A DNA stretch of 64,000 bases from Argyresthia goedartella (GCA_949825045.1 OX463813.1:25960001-26024000), one strand, 5' to 3'. Positions 44,785 to 56,262 are shown, numbered from the stretch's first letter. The notes: generated by a model not told the origin, from the sequence alone. Made by a program: numbers and translations.

Positions 44785-45470
44785 CAACAACGAAGAATTC
44801 AATTTAGAACTTACAAAACTTTACTTCAAAATCACTACAAAGACCTAACATTAGATATAGAAGATCCGGAAACCCTTTACGACAATATTAAGAAATCAAT
44901 AGAGAATAGAGAAAGCTAGGATAAATGTAACAATTTACAAACTAGAATAAACAAGAATAAATTGATAGCTTCTACAAAACCTCCTATAAATGAAAGAGAA
45001 ACCCAACCAAAATGCTCCTCAGATAACTTTTTATTGGACCGCAGAGTGAAATGTAACATAGGCAAAGATCTTCCAGATGTTGATATAAATCTGATAAAAA
45101 CAGCAATAGTGAACAACCGATCGCTCCGAACAGCCAAACAAGGCAAGCAGAACCACAAAACTTGTATCACAAGCTTAATGGATGAACAAGGCACAAGACA
45201 GGGAACCAGGTACAAAATCATGGACTTTTCTACAAAATTATATAAAAACATCTATTCTGATACATCAAAAACTTGCTCCACCGCAGAGTGCCCCCGTCCT
45301 ACTTCAGATACTATCTCCTCAATAAATGGTCTTGAAGTCCATCGTGCTGCGTCAGGTATGAAGTCCAGGAGAAGATGGCATAACGACGGAGGCACTAAAG
45401 GCGGGAAAACAAGTTCTGCTACCTTATTAACGAACCCTTGCAACTCTATCTCTATCTAAAACGATTTTGT
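44785..45470 (+). pseudogene. RTE-like LINE ORF2 relic (linker and RT start)
   Basis: Frame 44790-45290 reads like the region between endonuclease and RT of RTE-type LINEs (KQNHKTCITSLMDEQGTR, then KLYKNIYSDT). A shifted frame gives the very characteristic PGEDGITTEALKAGK at about 45363-45410. The next conserved block, KGDKSVIANYRPIFSYV, is found at 45930-45980 on the far side of a foldback element. Stops and frameshifts make it non-functional. Confidence 0.75.
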
Positions 45471-45474
45471 CACT

Positions 45475-45915
45475 CTTATATTATTTATCTACAAATGTAT
45501 CATAAACCCTCTTTACTGCGTACAAAAAAGGCACGTTGCGATCAGCATAATGTTAAACTACTTGGTAAAAACTAATTTCTTATCTGAAATATTACACATT
45601 ATGACCATAATGTGTAATTTTTCTACATATTATGAAATTTAAATTTCGAACGCCGACGCCCGCCTACGTGCCGCCCCTACTTTGTTTGTGAAGTTGGTAC
45701 TACTGAACAAGCTAAACATGTGCAGAGGAATTATCAATGCCACATTAAAGAGAGCTTATGATAAATGTGTAGATAAAATAGTGTATGTAACTGTACATAA
45801 TTAGGCATTAAAACTCTCGAGTGACATTATTATGAAACTCGCCTTTGACTCGTTTCATAAACCACCTCTCGAGTATTAATGCCCTCCATTATGTAGCAGT
45901 CATATAAACTACTAT
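45475..45915 (-). mobile_element. Foldback element, copy 2, inserted in the RTE relic
   Basis: Opposite orientation to copy 1. It contains the inverses of the landmarks: 'aaccctctttactgcgtac', 'ccataatgtgtaatttttct', 'cgaacgccgacgcccgcc', 'aaagagagcttatgat', 'gtacataattaggcattaaa' and 'ctccattatgtagcagtc'. RTE coding similarity stops before it and resumes after it. Confidence 0.75.
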
Positions 45916-45920
45916 TTGAT

Positions 45921-45985
45921 TCACAAAAAGGTGACAAATCTGTTATAGCAAATTACAGGCCAATTTTTTCATATGTTTTTAACCT
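45921..45985 (+). pseudogene. RTE-like LINE relic, second piece
   Basis: One frame gives QKGDKSVIANYRPIF, the first conserved RT block. The rest of the reverse transcriptase is absent. Confidence 0.65.
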
Positions 45986-46538
45986 TAATACCCAGCAGAA
46001 AGGTTCAAAATGGCGAGCCATTATTTGATCTACTCAGAGACGAGTGGACCACAAAACTTTACAGATCAATAACTTTTTAGGTGTCAACAGAGTAACTCAA
46101 TTATAATAGCTATAATTGTGATTGGTTGCTTTGTTGAAACCTTTCTTCCTAATTGTTCGTCTATAAAGTGTTGTGGTTTTGGGCACGAAACTGAATTTTT
46201 CGACCTTGTGAGTGTCTAACGACATTTTAACGAAATTGGTCTGTAATTAATTTCCTTGAGTGTACAATAATTATATGGAAGTTCTGACGGCGATGGAAAA
46301 CTTCGTGGGGAAACTTTCATATACCATCGGCGGCGATGGGCTAGTCGCCTGTCATGCAACTTAAACGTATGCCCGTTAATCCAGTTTTTGATTGACAAAA
46401 ATACTGATTTTATTAGAAATCTGAAATAACGGCAACCTGAGAACCTTACCAACATAAAATAATAGAAGAGCGTTCGATTTTGTTATTCTTACATGTTCAA
46501 CCTAACACGAAGGATCAAGGGGGCATTCGCCCAATTAG
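45986..46538. other. Non-coding stretch, nothing identified
   Basis: No gene or recognised repeat. Confidence 0.4.
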
Positions 46539-46539
46539 T

Positions 46540-46692
46540 GTTTAGGGTTCCGTACCCGAACGGGACCGCATTACTAAGCCTCCGTTATCCGTCCGTCCCG
46601 CAGCGGGCTCATCTCATGAACCGTAATAGCTAAAAAGTTGAAATTTACACAAAGTGTGTATTTCTGTTGCCGCACTTTAGTGACACTCAGCG
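46540..46692 (-). repeat. Dispersed Lepidoptera-type repeat, right-end fragment
   Basis: 'tttagggttccgtacccgaa', 'cattactaagcctccgttat', 'catgaaccgtaatagctaaa' and 'tgtgtatttctgttgccgc', as in 44265-44415. Confidence 0.7.
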
Positions 46693-46883
46693 ACACATCA
46701 TGAAATAGACGCTGTTATTAAATGGCATTTCATTTTCATATAAGAGACCTGTGGCTCAAGCAGGAATGATTACCAGAGTGGAAAATTTTTCGAGTTCATA
46801 TAAAATGAACCGCATGTCATTGTATATAAGAGTCACTATTCCTGCTTCCTACACTGATATTTTGATATGTCTTTGATCTTTAT

Positions 46884-46965
46884 ACGTTTGTGACGTCGCC
46901 GATTCTGGTTCCCAGAGTATCCTAGTGTGGGGCTAGAAGCCATGTAAGTTCCTGTATAAAAATAA
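46884..46965 (+). mobile_element. SINE fragment (core and tail only)
   Basis: 'tttgtgacgtcgccgattct', 'ggttccc' and 'tatcctagtgtggggct' with 'gttcctgtataaaa'. The head is missing. Confidence 0.7.
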
Positions 46966-47120
46966 AAATAAACTTGAAATTTAACATTTTACTAAAGTTT
47001 GTTCTGTAAAATTAAAGCCTTTTCACTGCAATGGCCGTGTTTCGATAAACTACAATCTACAATGTGTAAGGTACTTTCCCTCCATGTGGCACAGCCGTGG
47101 GACACTCTGAATAAGTGGTT

Positions 47121-47722
47121 GTGGCGTGGCGTGTGGCGGGGTTAAGTGGCGGTGAAGCGCGCTTTAGCCACTTTTGTTCTGCTTTTTGTGGTTATGGCGT
47201 CGCGTGTGGCGGGGTTAAGTGACGGTGAAGCGCGCTTTAGCCACTTTTGTTCTGCTTTTTGTGGTTGTGGCGTGGCGTGTGGCGGGGTTAAGTGGCGGTG
47301 AAGCGCGCTTTAGCCACTTTTGTTCTGCTTTTTGTGGTTGTGGCGTGGCGTGTGGCGGGGTTAAGTGGCGGTGAAGCGCGCTTTAGCCACTTTTGTTCTG
47401 CTTTTTGTGGTTGTGGCGTGGCGTGTGGCGGGGTTAAGTGGCGGTGAAGCGCGCTTTAGCCACTTTTGTTCTGCTTTTTGTGGTTGTGGCGTGGTGTGTG
47501 GCGGGGTTAAGTGGCGGTGAAGCGCGCTTTAGCCACTTTTGTTCTGCTTTTTGTGGTTGTGGCGTAGCGTGTGGCGGGGTTAAGTGGCGGGTGAAGCGCG
47601 CTTTAGCCACTTTTGTTCTGCTTTTTGTGGTTGTGGCGTGGCGTGTGGCGGGGTTAAGTGGCGGTGAAGCGCGCTTTAGCCACTTTTGTTCTGCTTTTTG
47701 TGGTTGCGGCGTGGTCCGTGTC
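47121..47722. repeat. 73-bp tandem array, 8 copies
   Basis: Eight head-to-tail copies of a 73-bp unit containing 'gtggcggggttaagtggcgg', 'tgaagcgcgctttagccac' and 'ttttgttctgctttttgtgg'. Copies are nearly identical (single-base changes, one 1-bp insertion near 47590), so the array expanded recently or is homogenised. A 98-codon ORF (47438-47734) simply follows the array. As 73 is not a multiple of three, its peptide repeats with frame cycling, and I do not call it a gene. Confidence 0.95.
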
Positions 47723-48175
47723 CGGCGTCGCTAGCTTATTGAGAACAGTTTCATCATTATCACAAATTTTCAAAGTTTCGGTTTCAGCTGAAAATCCAGT
47801 TTCGGTTGGTCACTTTACTACGGTTTGTAACTAAATTGCCATTCTGCATACTAATTTAGTTTGTAGTAATTCCGTTACGTACGTATTACTTTCCAATTAG
47901 TAAATAATTAACACTATACGTTATTGGTGTGTAAATTACAAGGCAAGTCGTTAAGAATAATTTTAATCCCTTTTTACTACACCACGTAGAACAGAAGGGA
48001 CATCCTTTGTTTACGTTTCCAAAGGGCTAGTAAAATGAGCGCTATTAATCGTAACAAAGGCAGAAAATTACACCAATTTAATGTGTCGGACCACACCCGT
48101 GTAAATATAGTATGGGTGGGGGACGTAGGCATAAGCTGTAGCGATTTCTGAAGATTAACATAATCGTTTAAAAAT
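47723..48175. other. Non-coding stretch
   Basis: Nothing recognised. Confidence 0.4.
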
Positions 48176-48337
48176 ATTTTGCTTCTGGCCCCACTACGAT
48201 ACCCTGTGTCGTGGGAAACAGGCACAGCGACGTCACACACATATAAACATCCAATACCAGGGTTTTTACGGGGTTCGATCCCGAGTCTCTCGCTTGGGAA
48301 GCAGAGCTTCGAAGCACAACATCACAGAGGTGGTCTA
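48176..48337 (-). mobile_element. tRNA-derived SINE copy
   Basis: Minus strand: head 'gaccacctctgtgatgttg', B box 'gggatcgaaccccg', the 'ggatgtttatatgtgtgtga' segment and 'gtatcgtagtggggccag' core, ending at 'gcttctgg' near 48180. Confidence 0.85.
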
Positions 48338-49379
48338 CATTTCTATTTGTGTAATGCAGCGCGCCCATCTCATTTGACACATGATCTTTCAACTAATCTA
48401 TGAGCGTGACGTGGCATGGCACGAAATGACGTGCCACTTTTATACGTTTCTGTCACGTCACCTAGATGATCACTCGGCCTATACTGAAGTATTTTAGAAT
48501 TATAATAAATATATCAATAAAAAATAGATTCTGATCTACGGCATTACAACAGCGCCATATAAGGCCGAGAGCCCATATAAAATTCTGCACTCTCCTAAAA
48601 TTATGAACAACTTTAACCCAGCGACATGGGTTTTTTTTGGGTCTCTCGGTGATGAACTGTTCGTATCAATATTGTCTTGAATCCGTAAAGAAAAATTCAT
48701 GAAGCTTTCTGAGAGCGGGAACACTCATGTATCGAAGAAGTAGTCGAGTCCAGTTGAACAGATTACTTCTTGCTTATCGGTCGCTTCAGTTGAGTCGGTT
48801 CTTACTCACTTCAATTGAAATATAAATATCCGTAAGGATCAGCTTTATCACCACCACATAAAACAAAACCATTTTTTAGTTGGCAAGCTTAGTGGCAAAA
48901 CTGTAGCCCCTAATTACAGTTTCAGTCAGAAAAAGAAACACACAATTCGTTTTAAGTGACATTGAAACGGATACTGCCTGTCGGTCGGTGTAAAGTCATA
49001 CAAATATGAGTAATAATAAACCACACGATCTCTATATATGTGTGCACCTGAATTCGGGACTACATTACGGCGCTATAAGGTCATCGCTGACCTATGCAAC
49101 CCTAATCCTACTCGGCAAAAATATATACCTACTGGGCGCAACCTAAGATTGAATGAAAATGGGAGCGGGGTCGTTTAGTCGCTGACTTATACGACCTTTT
49201 AGGGTTATTGCGTCACGCCCTTTAACATACGGGGTGGCAGAGGCGCAATTGTGCCCACGTTTATCCAGTTGTTCAATACTACATTGACAATACGTGTTAT
49301 GGGGCTAGCCTAACGCCGCAGCGATAGAGATTGAATGTTTCTTCGCGATGTTTTAAATCAGGGTTAGAACGTCCGTATA
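48338..49379. other. Non-coding stretch with one repeat fragment
   Basis: No gene. At 49210-49330 'catacggggtggcagaggcg' and 'tggggctagcctaacgccgc' form a fragment of a repeat that also occurs near 25498, 51640 and 53875. Confidence 0.45.
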
Positions 49380-49770
49380 ATTGACCGAGCGAGCGAAGCG
49401 TCTCCGTTTCAGGATTGGACAAAAATGCTTTTGTGTGTCCCGTTCTTCTCCTCTACATGTCTCATTTCTCAACGGATTTTCCGATTGTCCAATAATTAAA
49501 TATAATTTTTCCAAAAGTCAATATGTTGGATTCCAGATAACAAAATGTTGTTTACAACGTTATTGGTTAGTTGGGTTGGTTCTTTCATATTTAATGTACG
49601 TAACCAGGTGCATTCATAAATTTGTATGTGGTATTGAAAGAAAATACAGTCGGAATATTTGTATTTATAATAACTTCAAGGAGTCCGGGGTGTGAGGGGG
49701 TGGAAAATAATTGAAAGAAAATGCAAATTTCCTGTATCGCTCGCGAGGCCTACAGCTCACAGAGCCTTAA
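49380..49770 (+). repeat. 'ttgaccgagcgagcg' dispersed repeat, copy 2
   Basis: Same landmark order as 39955-40450, ending 'gctcgcgaggc' and 'cacagagcc'. The better conserved right half shows 'gtgaggggg' and 'tggaaaataatt'. Confidence 0.65.
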
Positions 49771-49820
49771 GATATATTATTTATATCATTGGTACATGGT
49801 CAGCGTCGGGTTGGATAACT

Positions 49821-49943
49821 TTACTAGATTACGTAGCTCTTTACTAGACCACGGAGCTCTTTACTAGACTACGGAGCTCTTTACTTGACCACGGACCTTT
49901 TTTAAGACCAGGGAGCTCTTTACTATTTGACGGAGCTCTTTAC
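49821..49943. repeat. 20-bp minisatellite, about 6 copies
   Basis: The unit 'actagaccacggagctcttt' is repeated with substitutions and small deletions. Each copy keeps 'ggagctcttt' or a one-base variant. Confidence 0.85.
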
Positions 49944-50204
49944 TCATTCCAGTAAGGCGCAATGATATTATGACCGGGTTGTAACTGATGTTAGAAGTAT
50001 GTAATATGTTTTGCGGTTGTAAGATGTCGCCGGTCGGTTATGCTTGCCTGGTTATGATGACTGACGGTGGGTGGTGTTGGTATGGTATGGGATTTCAAAT
50101 AAAATAAAAATGAAACCGAGTCGAGTGCGAGCCGTAAGTTTTATACAAAGATGGGGCAACCACAACACACTCGTCACCGCTTTTCTTTTTGTGGCGTGAA
50201 TAAT

Positions 50205-50405
50205 ATGTTTCTAAAATACATACAGGCACATACATTGCTTCTGGCTCCTCACTAGGATACCCTGTGTCGTGGGAACCAGAAACATCAACGTCACACACAT
50301 ACAACATCCTAGACCTGGAGTTTTTTTTCTTTATCTCTAGCCGGGGATCGACCCCGGGACCTCTCGCATGGTAGGCAGAGCCACAACCGCAGCGCCCCAC
50401 ACAGT
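50205..50405 (-). mobile_element. tRNA-derived SINE copy, best preserved
   Basis: On the minus strand it has a full head (A box 'gggcgctgcggttgtggctc', B box 'ggtcccggggtcgatcc'), the linker 'ctagagataaagaaaaaa', then the 'ccaggtctaggatgttgta' and 'gggtatcctagtgaggagcc' core, and the 'gtgcctgtatgtattttag' end. It can serve as the reference copy for the family. Confidence 0.9.
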
Positions 50406-50634
50406 TCTTCAAGACAAGACCTGTGTAATGTCAAATGCCCATCTTCGAAGCGTAAATCCTCCTAAAAGAGACACTTTCCAAATCCAGAAAAATATATGTT
50501 AAGAAGACATCGTTTTACTTCAATCGTAGTGTTTGAAAAACATTATCATGTCAATGGAAACTATATGAAGAAAAAAACGAAATAGGTGTTTTTCACCTAA
50601 AATGTGTTTGTTTCTTGGGTATCAAAAGGAATAT

Positions 50635-50695
50635 AATATATTTTGACGTAAGAATCATGTATATCATATACATGATTCTTACGTCAAAATATATT
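50635..50695. repeat. Perfect 28-bp inverted repeat with 5-base loop
   Basis: 50635-50662 is exactly the reverse complement of 50668-50695, with loop 'atcat'. No ORF passes through it in a meaningful way. Confidence 0.97.
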
Positions 50696-51074
50696 AAAAC
50701 GTATTTTTTTAAATTATACAAATATCTATGGTTTTTGACAAAAAAATAAAAAAACACAATTTTCGCCCTTTTTTGTGGCAGCCGCTGCCAGCGACTGACG
50801 TAACAGCCGTGTTGCAGTGTGAACAATAAACTTTATTTTAATATGGTTGTGTCCAAAATTTCAACCACCACGAATCGAGTTGCAAAAACCCATATCGAGT
50901 TGCAAGACCCTCGATAACAACTCAACTCAATGACTCGCAGGCGAGGACCTCCTTTATGTGCGGAACCCTTTTTATTAAGGACATTTTGGGCCGACATTCT
51001 TTGGCATGCTTGTTGAGACTTGAGACCCTACTCCACATAACGTACTGAAAATGCCTTTCCATACTCACATACAT

Positions 51075-51145
51075 TTCTCTCTCTCTATCTCTTACACACA
51101 GACACATGCACGCACGCATGCACGCACACACACACACAGACACAC
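51075..51145. repeat. Compound microsatellite (CT)n/(CA)n with CACG interruptions
   Basis: A 'tctctctctc' run followed by 'acacacagacacatgcacgc' and a longer (AC)n run. Confidence 0.85.
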
Positions 51146-51194
51146 TAGACATAAGCTCTCCTTTGTACAGTAATTTTGCGTAATAATAATCATT

Positions 51195-51597
51195 AATAGT
51201 AGTTTATGTGACTGATAAGTGAAACTCGAGAGTGGGTTTATATATCACTCGAGAGTTTTAATGCCTTATTTTGTACAGTTACATACACTAGTTTATCTAC
51301 ACTCGTATCATAAGCTCTCTTTGATGTTTTCAGGAACCGCATGTTCGACCGGCATTGTGGCATTGATCATTGCTCTGCAGTTGTTTAGCTAGTTCAGTAG
51401 TACCAACTTCACAGACAAACTAGGGGCAGCACGCTGGCGTCAGACGTTGGCGTTCGAAATTTGAGTGTCATAATATATCAAAATATTGATACATTATGGT
51501 CATAATCTATCAATATTCATATAAGAAATGAGTTTTTAGTTATCATTATACTAGCTATAAGTAAGTATATTATTATACTGGTCGTAACGTGCGGTTA
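51195..51597 (+). mobile_element. Foldback element, copy 3, left part
   Basis: Same orientation as the right half of copy 1: 'cactcgagagttttaatgcc', 'ttacatacactagtttatct', 'aggaaccgcatgttcgaccg', 'gcgttcgaaatttgagtgtc' and 'ggtcgtaacgtgcggtt'. The sequence then breaks at about 51598 and resumes at about 53817. Confidence 0.75.
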
Positions 51598-53816
51598 TAG
51601 TATAATGGTACACGAGAGTCGGTACATTAGATACTTCATTCTGCGTGATAGAGGGCTAGCCCAACGCCGCGCTGTTTTGAATACGAGAATCGGTTCAGAT
51701 AACGTTTGGGGGTTTGTGTTGCTTACTGGCAAAGTTCGCAAAAAAAAAAAGACGCGTGGGTTCATTCGTGGAATTTCAGTTCAGGTCAAGTTTTTTTGTC
51801 GCATTCCTGCGACATGTGTAGAGATCAGAGCCGATTTGGCTGCGCGGTGAATAAAATTATGAATAACTAAATAATGAAAGGTTATTATGGAACGATACGG
51901 AGAAAGCTATTATGTTGATTGCAAATATACAATTGCGATTGAGGTATGATATGGAGAGTCTGACACCTCTATTCTGAATATCATACTAGTGGTCTTTTGC
52001 TACGCGCAGCTAGCGGTCGGGTAATGCTTAATTAATCGCAACAAGCTTTTATTGGTCAGCGATCAACAGATTCTGTGTATCGGCAGTACCAAATGATTTG
52101 AGTGATAACCTACGGTTGATCATAGTGAATATGCGTACACACAATTTGTAGAACGGCGGATCTGCATGGCATGGTTGAAATTGGACCCTGTGTAGTTAGT
52201 GATAAGAAGCTTCGCTTGGGCAGAGCGTATTTGCAAAGGACGCATGTGGGGCATATAAATACGAGGGTCTGGGAGGGGAGAGCATTCAGTCTCAGCGTCT
52301 AGCTACTGTGACAGTCGTCTTCACGAGTTCTAAACAGTTTTTGTCTGCCGTGTTACGCGTCAGAACTATACGAATTTGTGATTGCGAAGTTTCAGTGGGT
52401 TTTCGTGAGTGTCTGAAGCGCCGAGATATACCTCGGTTCCTACCTTTATATCAACCTACCCCTAATTCCAAAACTATCCTTGGGTCGTTAGGAAAGAACT
52501 TTTAAGTCAATTTATCTGAGTCTGAGTCTGGGCTTGGAGCGACCCTAAATTCCTTTTTCCTTCACCATAGGGTTCCTGGATTGGCTCTTAGGATATTCGC
52601 GGGCTAATCCTCTCCTCATTCCTTCGACTAGCGAGCTTTGAAATTCCCACACACACAGTCGTTAAACATTCAAGCACATTCAAATCAAACTCAACCATTT
52701 TCGAGTGGTGTCGATAATGGACGTGGTATAACACTAGGTTTTTAGACTAGGCTAGACAGGAGTTTAGTTGCGGCTAAACCTAGGTTGTCAGGGCATAGGG
52801 AGACTGTTTGATCGATGAGGTTCCGCGGATGGAAATAACAAATTCAGAACAAAGTTAAACCGGTGTCAACACAGATAACATATCCTGTTGATATTTTGAC
52901 ATTTGAGTGTTATCGGGGACGCGCGAAGAGATCAATTTACAGTCTAAAGTTCATTGTTTAGGTCCGGGTAGGTGTTTTGCATTGCCTTGGGTCAGATTGG
53001 ATTCAAGTTGCATTTTTAAATTAAATGTAAATTTCGCTGGATATCTAATGTGTAAGTTGAGTCGGTATATATGATTTGGCTCAGCCCAGGACGTGCTGCG
53101 GCTAGTGGAATTCATAGTTCGGTATTTATCGAATTATGCACTTCGCTATGGTGTGGGTTAGATATCCTAAAACAATAATGCTTGCGTTTCGATAACATCC
53201 AGCTCAAATTGCGCAGAGTTGAAGGTTTCAAAACGTTACGGACCTTTTGAGGTAACCGCTAGTTCAGAACCCATTTCGGAACTCAAATCGCAATTGTGTA
53301 AACCGGTCTTTTCGGATCGTTATTGCCGTGAATCAAATATATAATTGGAACCACCACAAGCCGCTACTAGCGAGCACATGAAATATAATTGAGTACTCAC
53401 GTCGTAAAACTACGACGGATATCTATACTATAACTGTGATCGATCACTAAAACTAAAACTAAAACTAAAACAAAAGATGTTCCAATGCGCTCATATATAC
53501 AAAAACCAGATGGTGCCATCACATAAAATATAACAACGATCGTTTTGGCGCAATACACCGCTGACTGATGCGAATTACCGGCTCGCGGACATATATGCTT
53601 TCTCTGTCTAACTTGAAACTGTAACTTCCTGAACCAATCTTCGTTCGACTATTGTACGCCTGACGAATTTCTCAACGAACGAGAAATTCAGACTTATCAT
53701 TCTTACTTACAAATCTTACAGCTGAATCGGGTCCTCTCATTTTGGGATAGAAAGAATAGACGATCATAGCTACTGTTAGCGGCGGCTACGACCTTAGCCT
53801 GGGGCCGGTACAATAG
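51598..53816 (+). mobile_element. 2.2-kb insertion into foldback copy 3, possibly an LTR or other element
   Basis: It lies exactly between 'taacgtgcggtt' and 'acgcagtaaagagagttta', which are contiguous (with a short T run) in copy 1 at 8917-8960. The motif 'atag' occurs at both junctions (51598-51601 and about 53811-53814) and could be a 4-bp target duplication, leaving an end in 'ggtaca'. There is no long ORF. A TATA/initiator pair is present at 52254-52291. A solo LTR is one possibility, but I could not find its pair or a primer site. Confidence 0.4.
52254..52291 (+). promoter_or_regulatory. TATA box plus arthropod initiator
   Basis: TATAAATA at 52254-52261 is followed by TCAGTC at 52286-52291. 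With A at 52288 as +1, the TATA starts at -34. AGTCGT at 52313-52318 resembles a downstream promoter element but is about 2 bases off the usual position. The combination is typical of arthropod RNA polymerase II core promoters, including those in LTRs. Confidence 0.5.
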
Positions 53817-53862
53817 GACGCAGTAAAGAGAGTTTATGATACGTTTGTAGATAAAATAATTG
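53817..53862 (+). mobile_element. Foldback element, copy 3, right part
   Basis: 'acgcagtaaagagagttta' and 'tgatacgtttgtagataaaa' match the outer part of copy 1. Confidence 0.7.
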
Positions 53863-54324
53863 AACGCACATTTTTACGTACGGGTTGGCAGAGGCACAGT
53901 TGTGGCAGTAATTCAATCCTCCATTTTTCGAGACAGGGGGCTAGCCCGTACACTCAAAAAAGTAAGAGAGAAACAGGTATTCCCATTAAGACGAAGTACA
54001 ATTAAAACCTCTCAACACGCACCGTCCATTACAAAACACAGGGGGAATAAAACCCCAAAACTAAAACACGGGGTGGCGATTCCACTTTGTAAAAATTTAC
54101 ACAATTCCCAATCGCTTTATTAGCGCTGTGCTCAACACGGGGCGTTGATTGTACTTTCTGGTAACTTGACACCTTTCCCGCAAAAAGGAGTTTTGAAAAA
54201 CTGACTAAACGTGGACAAAACTGTGTCCCTGCCCTCGGTTTACAGAAAACCGCATGAAAAACCGTCCTTCCGTTTGGCGCTAGTGCCACAGCCAGATACA
54301 CACACAAAAACATATTAACATATT
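53863..54324. other. Non-coding stretch with repeat fragment
   Basis: 'tacgggttggcagaggcaca' (53878) and 'agacagggggctagcccg' (53932) belong to the repeat also seen near 49215 and 51648. The rest is unassigned. Confidence 0.4.
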
Positions 54325-54395
54325 AAAGATCGAACCCGGGACTTCTCTAATGGCATTGTAGGCAGAGCCACAAGCACAGCGCCACAAGCTCGCCG
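54325..54395 (-). mobile_element. SINE head fragment
   Basis: Minus strand: 'ggcgctgtgcttgtggctct' and the B box 'gtcccgggttcgatc'. The body is missing. Confidence 0.7.
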
Positions 54396-55895
54396 AGTAC
54401 TGTATTTATGACTAGATATTCACATATACAAACATTGACAAAGACAGACGCTTTAAACTTACAACTCCGCACTTAATCGTCGAGAGTTAAAACAGGGCAT
54501 CGATGTGCTGAAGGTAGTTACAAGATAGTGCTAGGTTTGCAGTGCTCTGCCCAGAGAGGCGCATCAGGTGAGAGGAGGTGATGTGCAAGAGGCGCGGGGG
54601 GCTGCGCATGGGCTGTGGCCGGGGAGGCGCATTTCGTGAACGTTGATTGGCTCGCCAGTCTCACTGTCACTGTACTTTGGACCAGTGTACTGTATCTCTC
54701 GCGTCGATACGACGATCCACAGGCGTCCAAAGTACCGTCACATTCGAAATTGTTGTTGCCGATTATTATCGATTGTTATTTTTATGTACAAGCATTTTCA
54801 CATACTTTATGGAAGACGTACCATTGTCAGATTAATCATGATTAACTTATCGAGACTGGAGGATGTGTCGCGCGATCTCGGTCTCTCGTGTAATCCGGTG
54901 GGAAAACACTTGGTTAAAAAATTTAAATTTAAATTAGGTTAGAACTAACATTATTAACTTTTTGATATAGATTGATTGCATGCATACGTTCCTCACGGTC
55001 ACACATCGTCTGACATTCTTGCCTCACAATAATGACTATTTGTAAAAGCAACTATTTTCACTAATTACTCTATGCATTGCGCAGCTGTCAAACATAAGAT
55101 CCGCTACCATATTAGTCTCTGGTAAGCAAAGAGTTTCCTTACTGAGTCCGCCACCAACGCCATCTTTTGGAAAAACTAAACCTCCCGGACTGAGGAGAAT
55201 AAAAATAGGAATTATAAAAAAAAACGGTCGGGCCATTAATGAGTTTTCAGTTTCATAAATATACATTTGTAGATAGCAAGCGATAAGTCTGTCAATAAGC
55301 GATAACAATGAGATAACTGCACGACCATGTTAAATAAGGAATAGAAATATGCTACAGAGAGAAGCAGTTTGACGCATAGCTCCCAATTATTTTTTTCGTG
55401 ACTCGTGACGCCACCTCGTATGAGGCCTGCCACCCTGACAACATGTTTGTTTTGTAGCAGAATCGACCTCCAGGGATTCTGTACCCGATCCTATCCACTA
55501 CCCACGACATTTGTATGCAAATACCGCCCACACTCTGAATGAAAACGATCTGTTATATTCAGATCACCTCCTGAAGACGCCCGCTTTGAATGTGTAGTTA
55601 AAGTAAAGGGCCGCGGCATTGTGAACTAGTCAAACTGTTCATGGTAGATAGAACAAGGACTGTTTTTTCATCTGATAGTGGAGTGAAATTGTACTGCAAT
55701 GTTATTCACGGAATTGCTACGGATTTTACCTTTGGGTGTTTTTTCAGACCTCATTTCATTGCCTATAGAGATTAAAATGGTCCTTTCAGTTGCATTTTTT
55801 TTCCAGTTTGTATGACAAAGGGCTACCCCATTGACGTTGCTAAGGAGATGTACAGCGCAATGCAATTAGGGTTATGAGCAGGTATGTGTATGTAC
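54396..55895. other. Non-coding stretch, partly GC-rich
   Basis: 54520-54640 is unusually GC-rich for the window and next to 'ttgattggctcg' (a CCAAT-like motif), which could be a promoter region, but no coding exon was found. The remainder is AT-rich with nothing recognised. Confidence 0.35.
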
Positions 55896-56189
55896 GTACA
55901 CAGGGTGTTCCACGGCTATGAATTACTTTTATTTAAGATGCTACGTTTCTTAGACAAACATGAACCCTATGATGAAGCCTTTCGATCGCATCACATTTGG
56001 CGGGTTCGAAAGTTGGTTAAAAAAGCGATTAAAAAAAATTGAATACAGTTCAAATTGTTTTTAAAAATAAAATAAAATAAATTTTTATTTCAGTTAAATT
56101 TACTTTGTTTAATGTGGAGCCGTGGACCACCATGCATATTATTATATAGTTTTGTTGTACGCACAGGTCTTCCCACGCTCATCTAGATA
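55896..56189. other. Possible mariner-type end and flanking sequence
   Basis: 'acacagggtgttcc' at about 55900 resembles the CAGGGTGTTC end of the nearby long-TIR transposon, but the following bases do not match. No second end was found. Confidence 0.3.
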
Positions 56190-56262
56190 AATCCCTTATC
56201 CCTCCATTGTGTGCTGAAAGAAATTTCTTGTTAGAGGTAAACTCGCCTTTGACCATGGTGTA
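56190..56262 (+). repeat. Decayed LINE 3' tail fragment
   Basis: 'tgtgtgctgaaagaaatttc', 'ttgttagaggtaaactcgcc' and 'tttgaccatg' match the 3' UTR of the nested LINE (36615-36665). Confidence 0.55.

Noticed and set aside
47438..47734. 98-codon ORF with repeated ALATFVLLFVVVAW segments, resembling a repetitive membrane protein
   Set aside because: It follows the 73-bp tandem array exactly. The unit is not a multiple of three, and no start context or homology supports a gene.
49821..49943. Possible CRISPR-like or regulatory array
   Set aside because: The units are contiguous and degenerate with no unique spacers; it is an ordinary minisatellite.
55896..55960. Second long-TIR transposon end (CAGGGTGTTCC)
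   Set aside because: Only about ten terminal bases match and no partner end was found.
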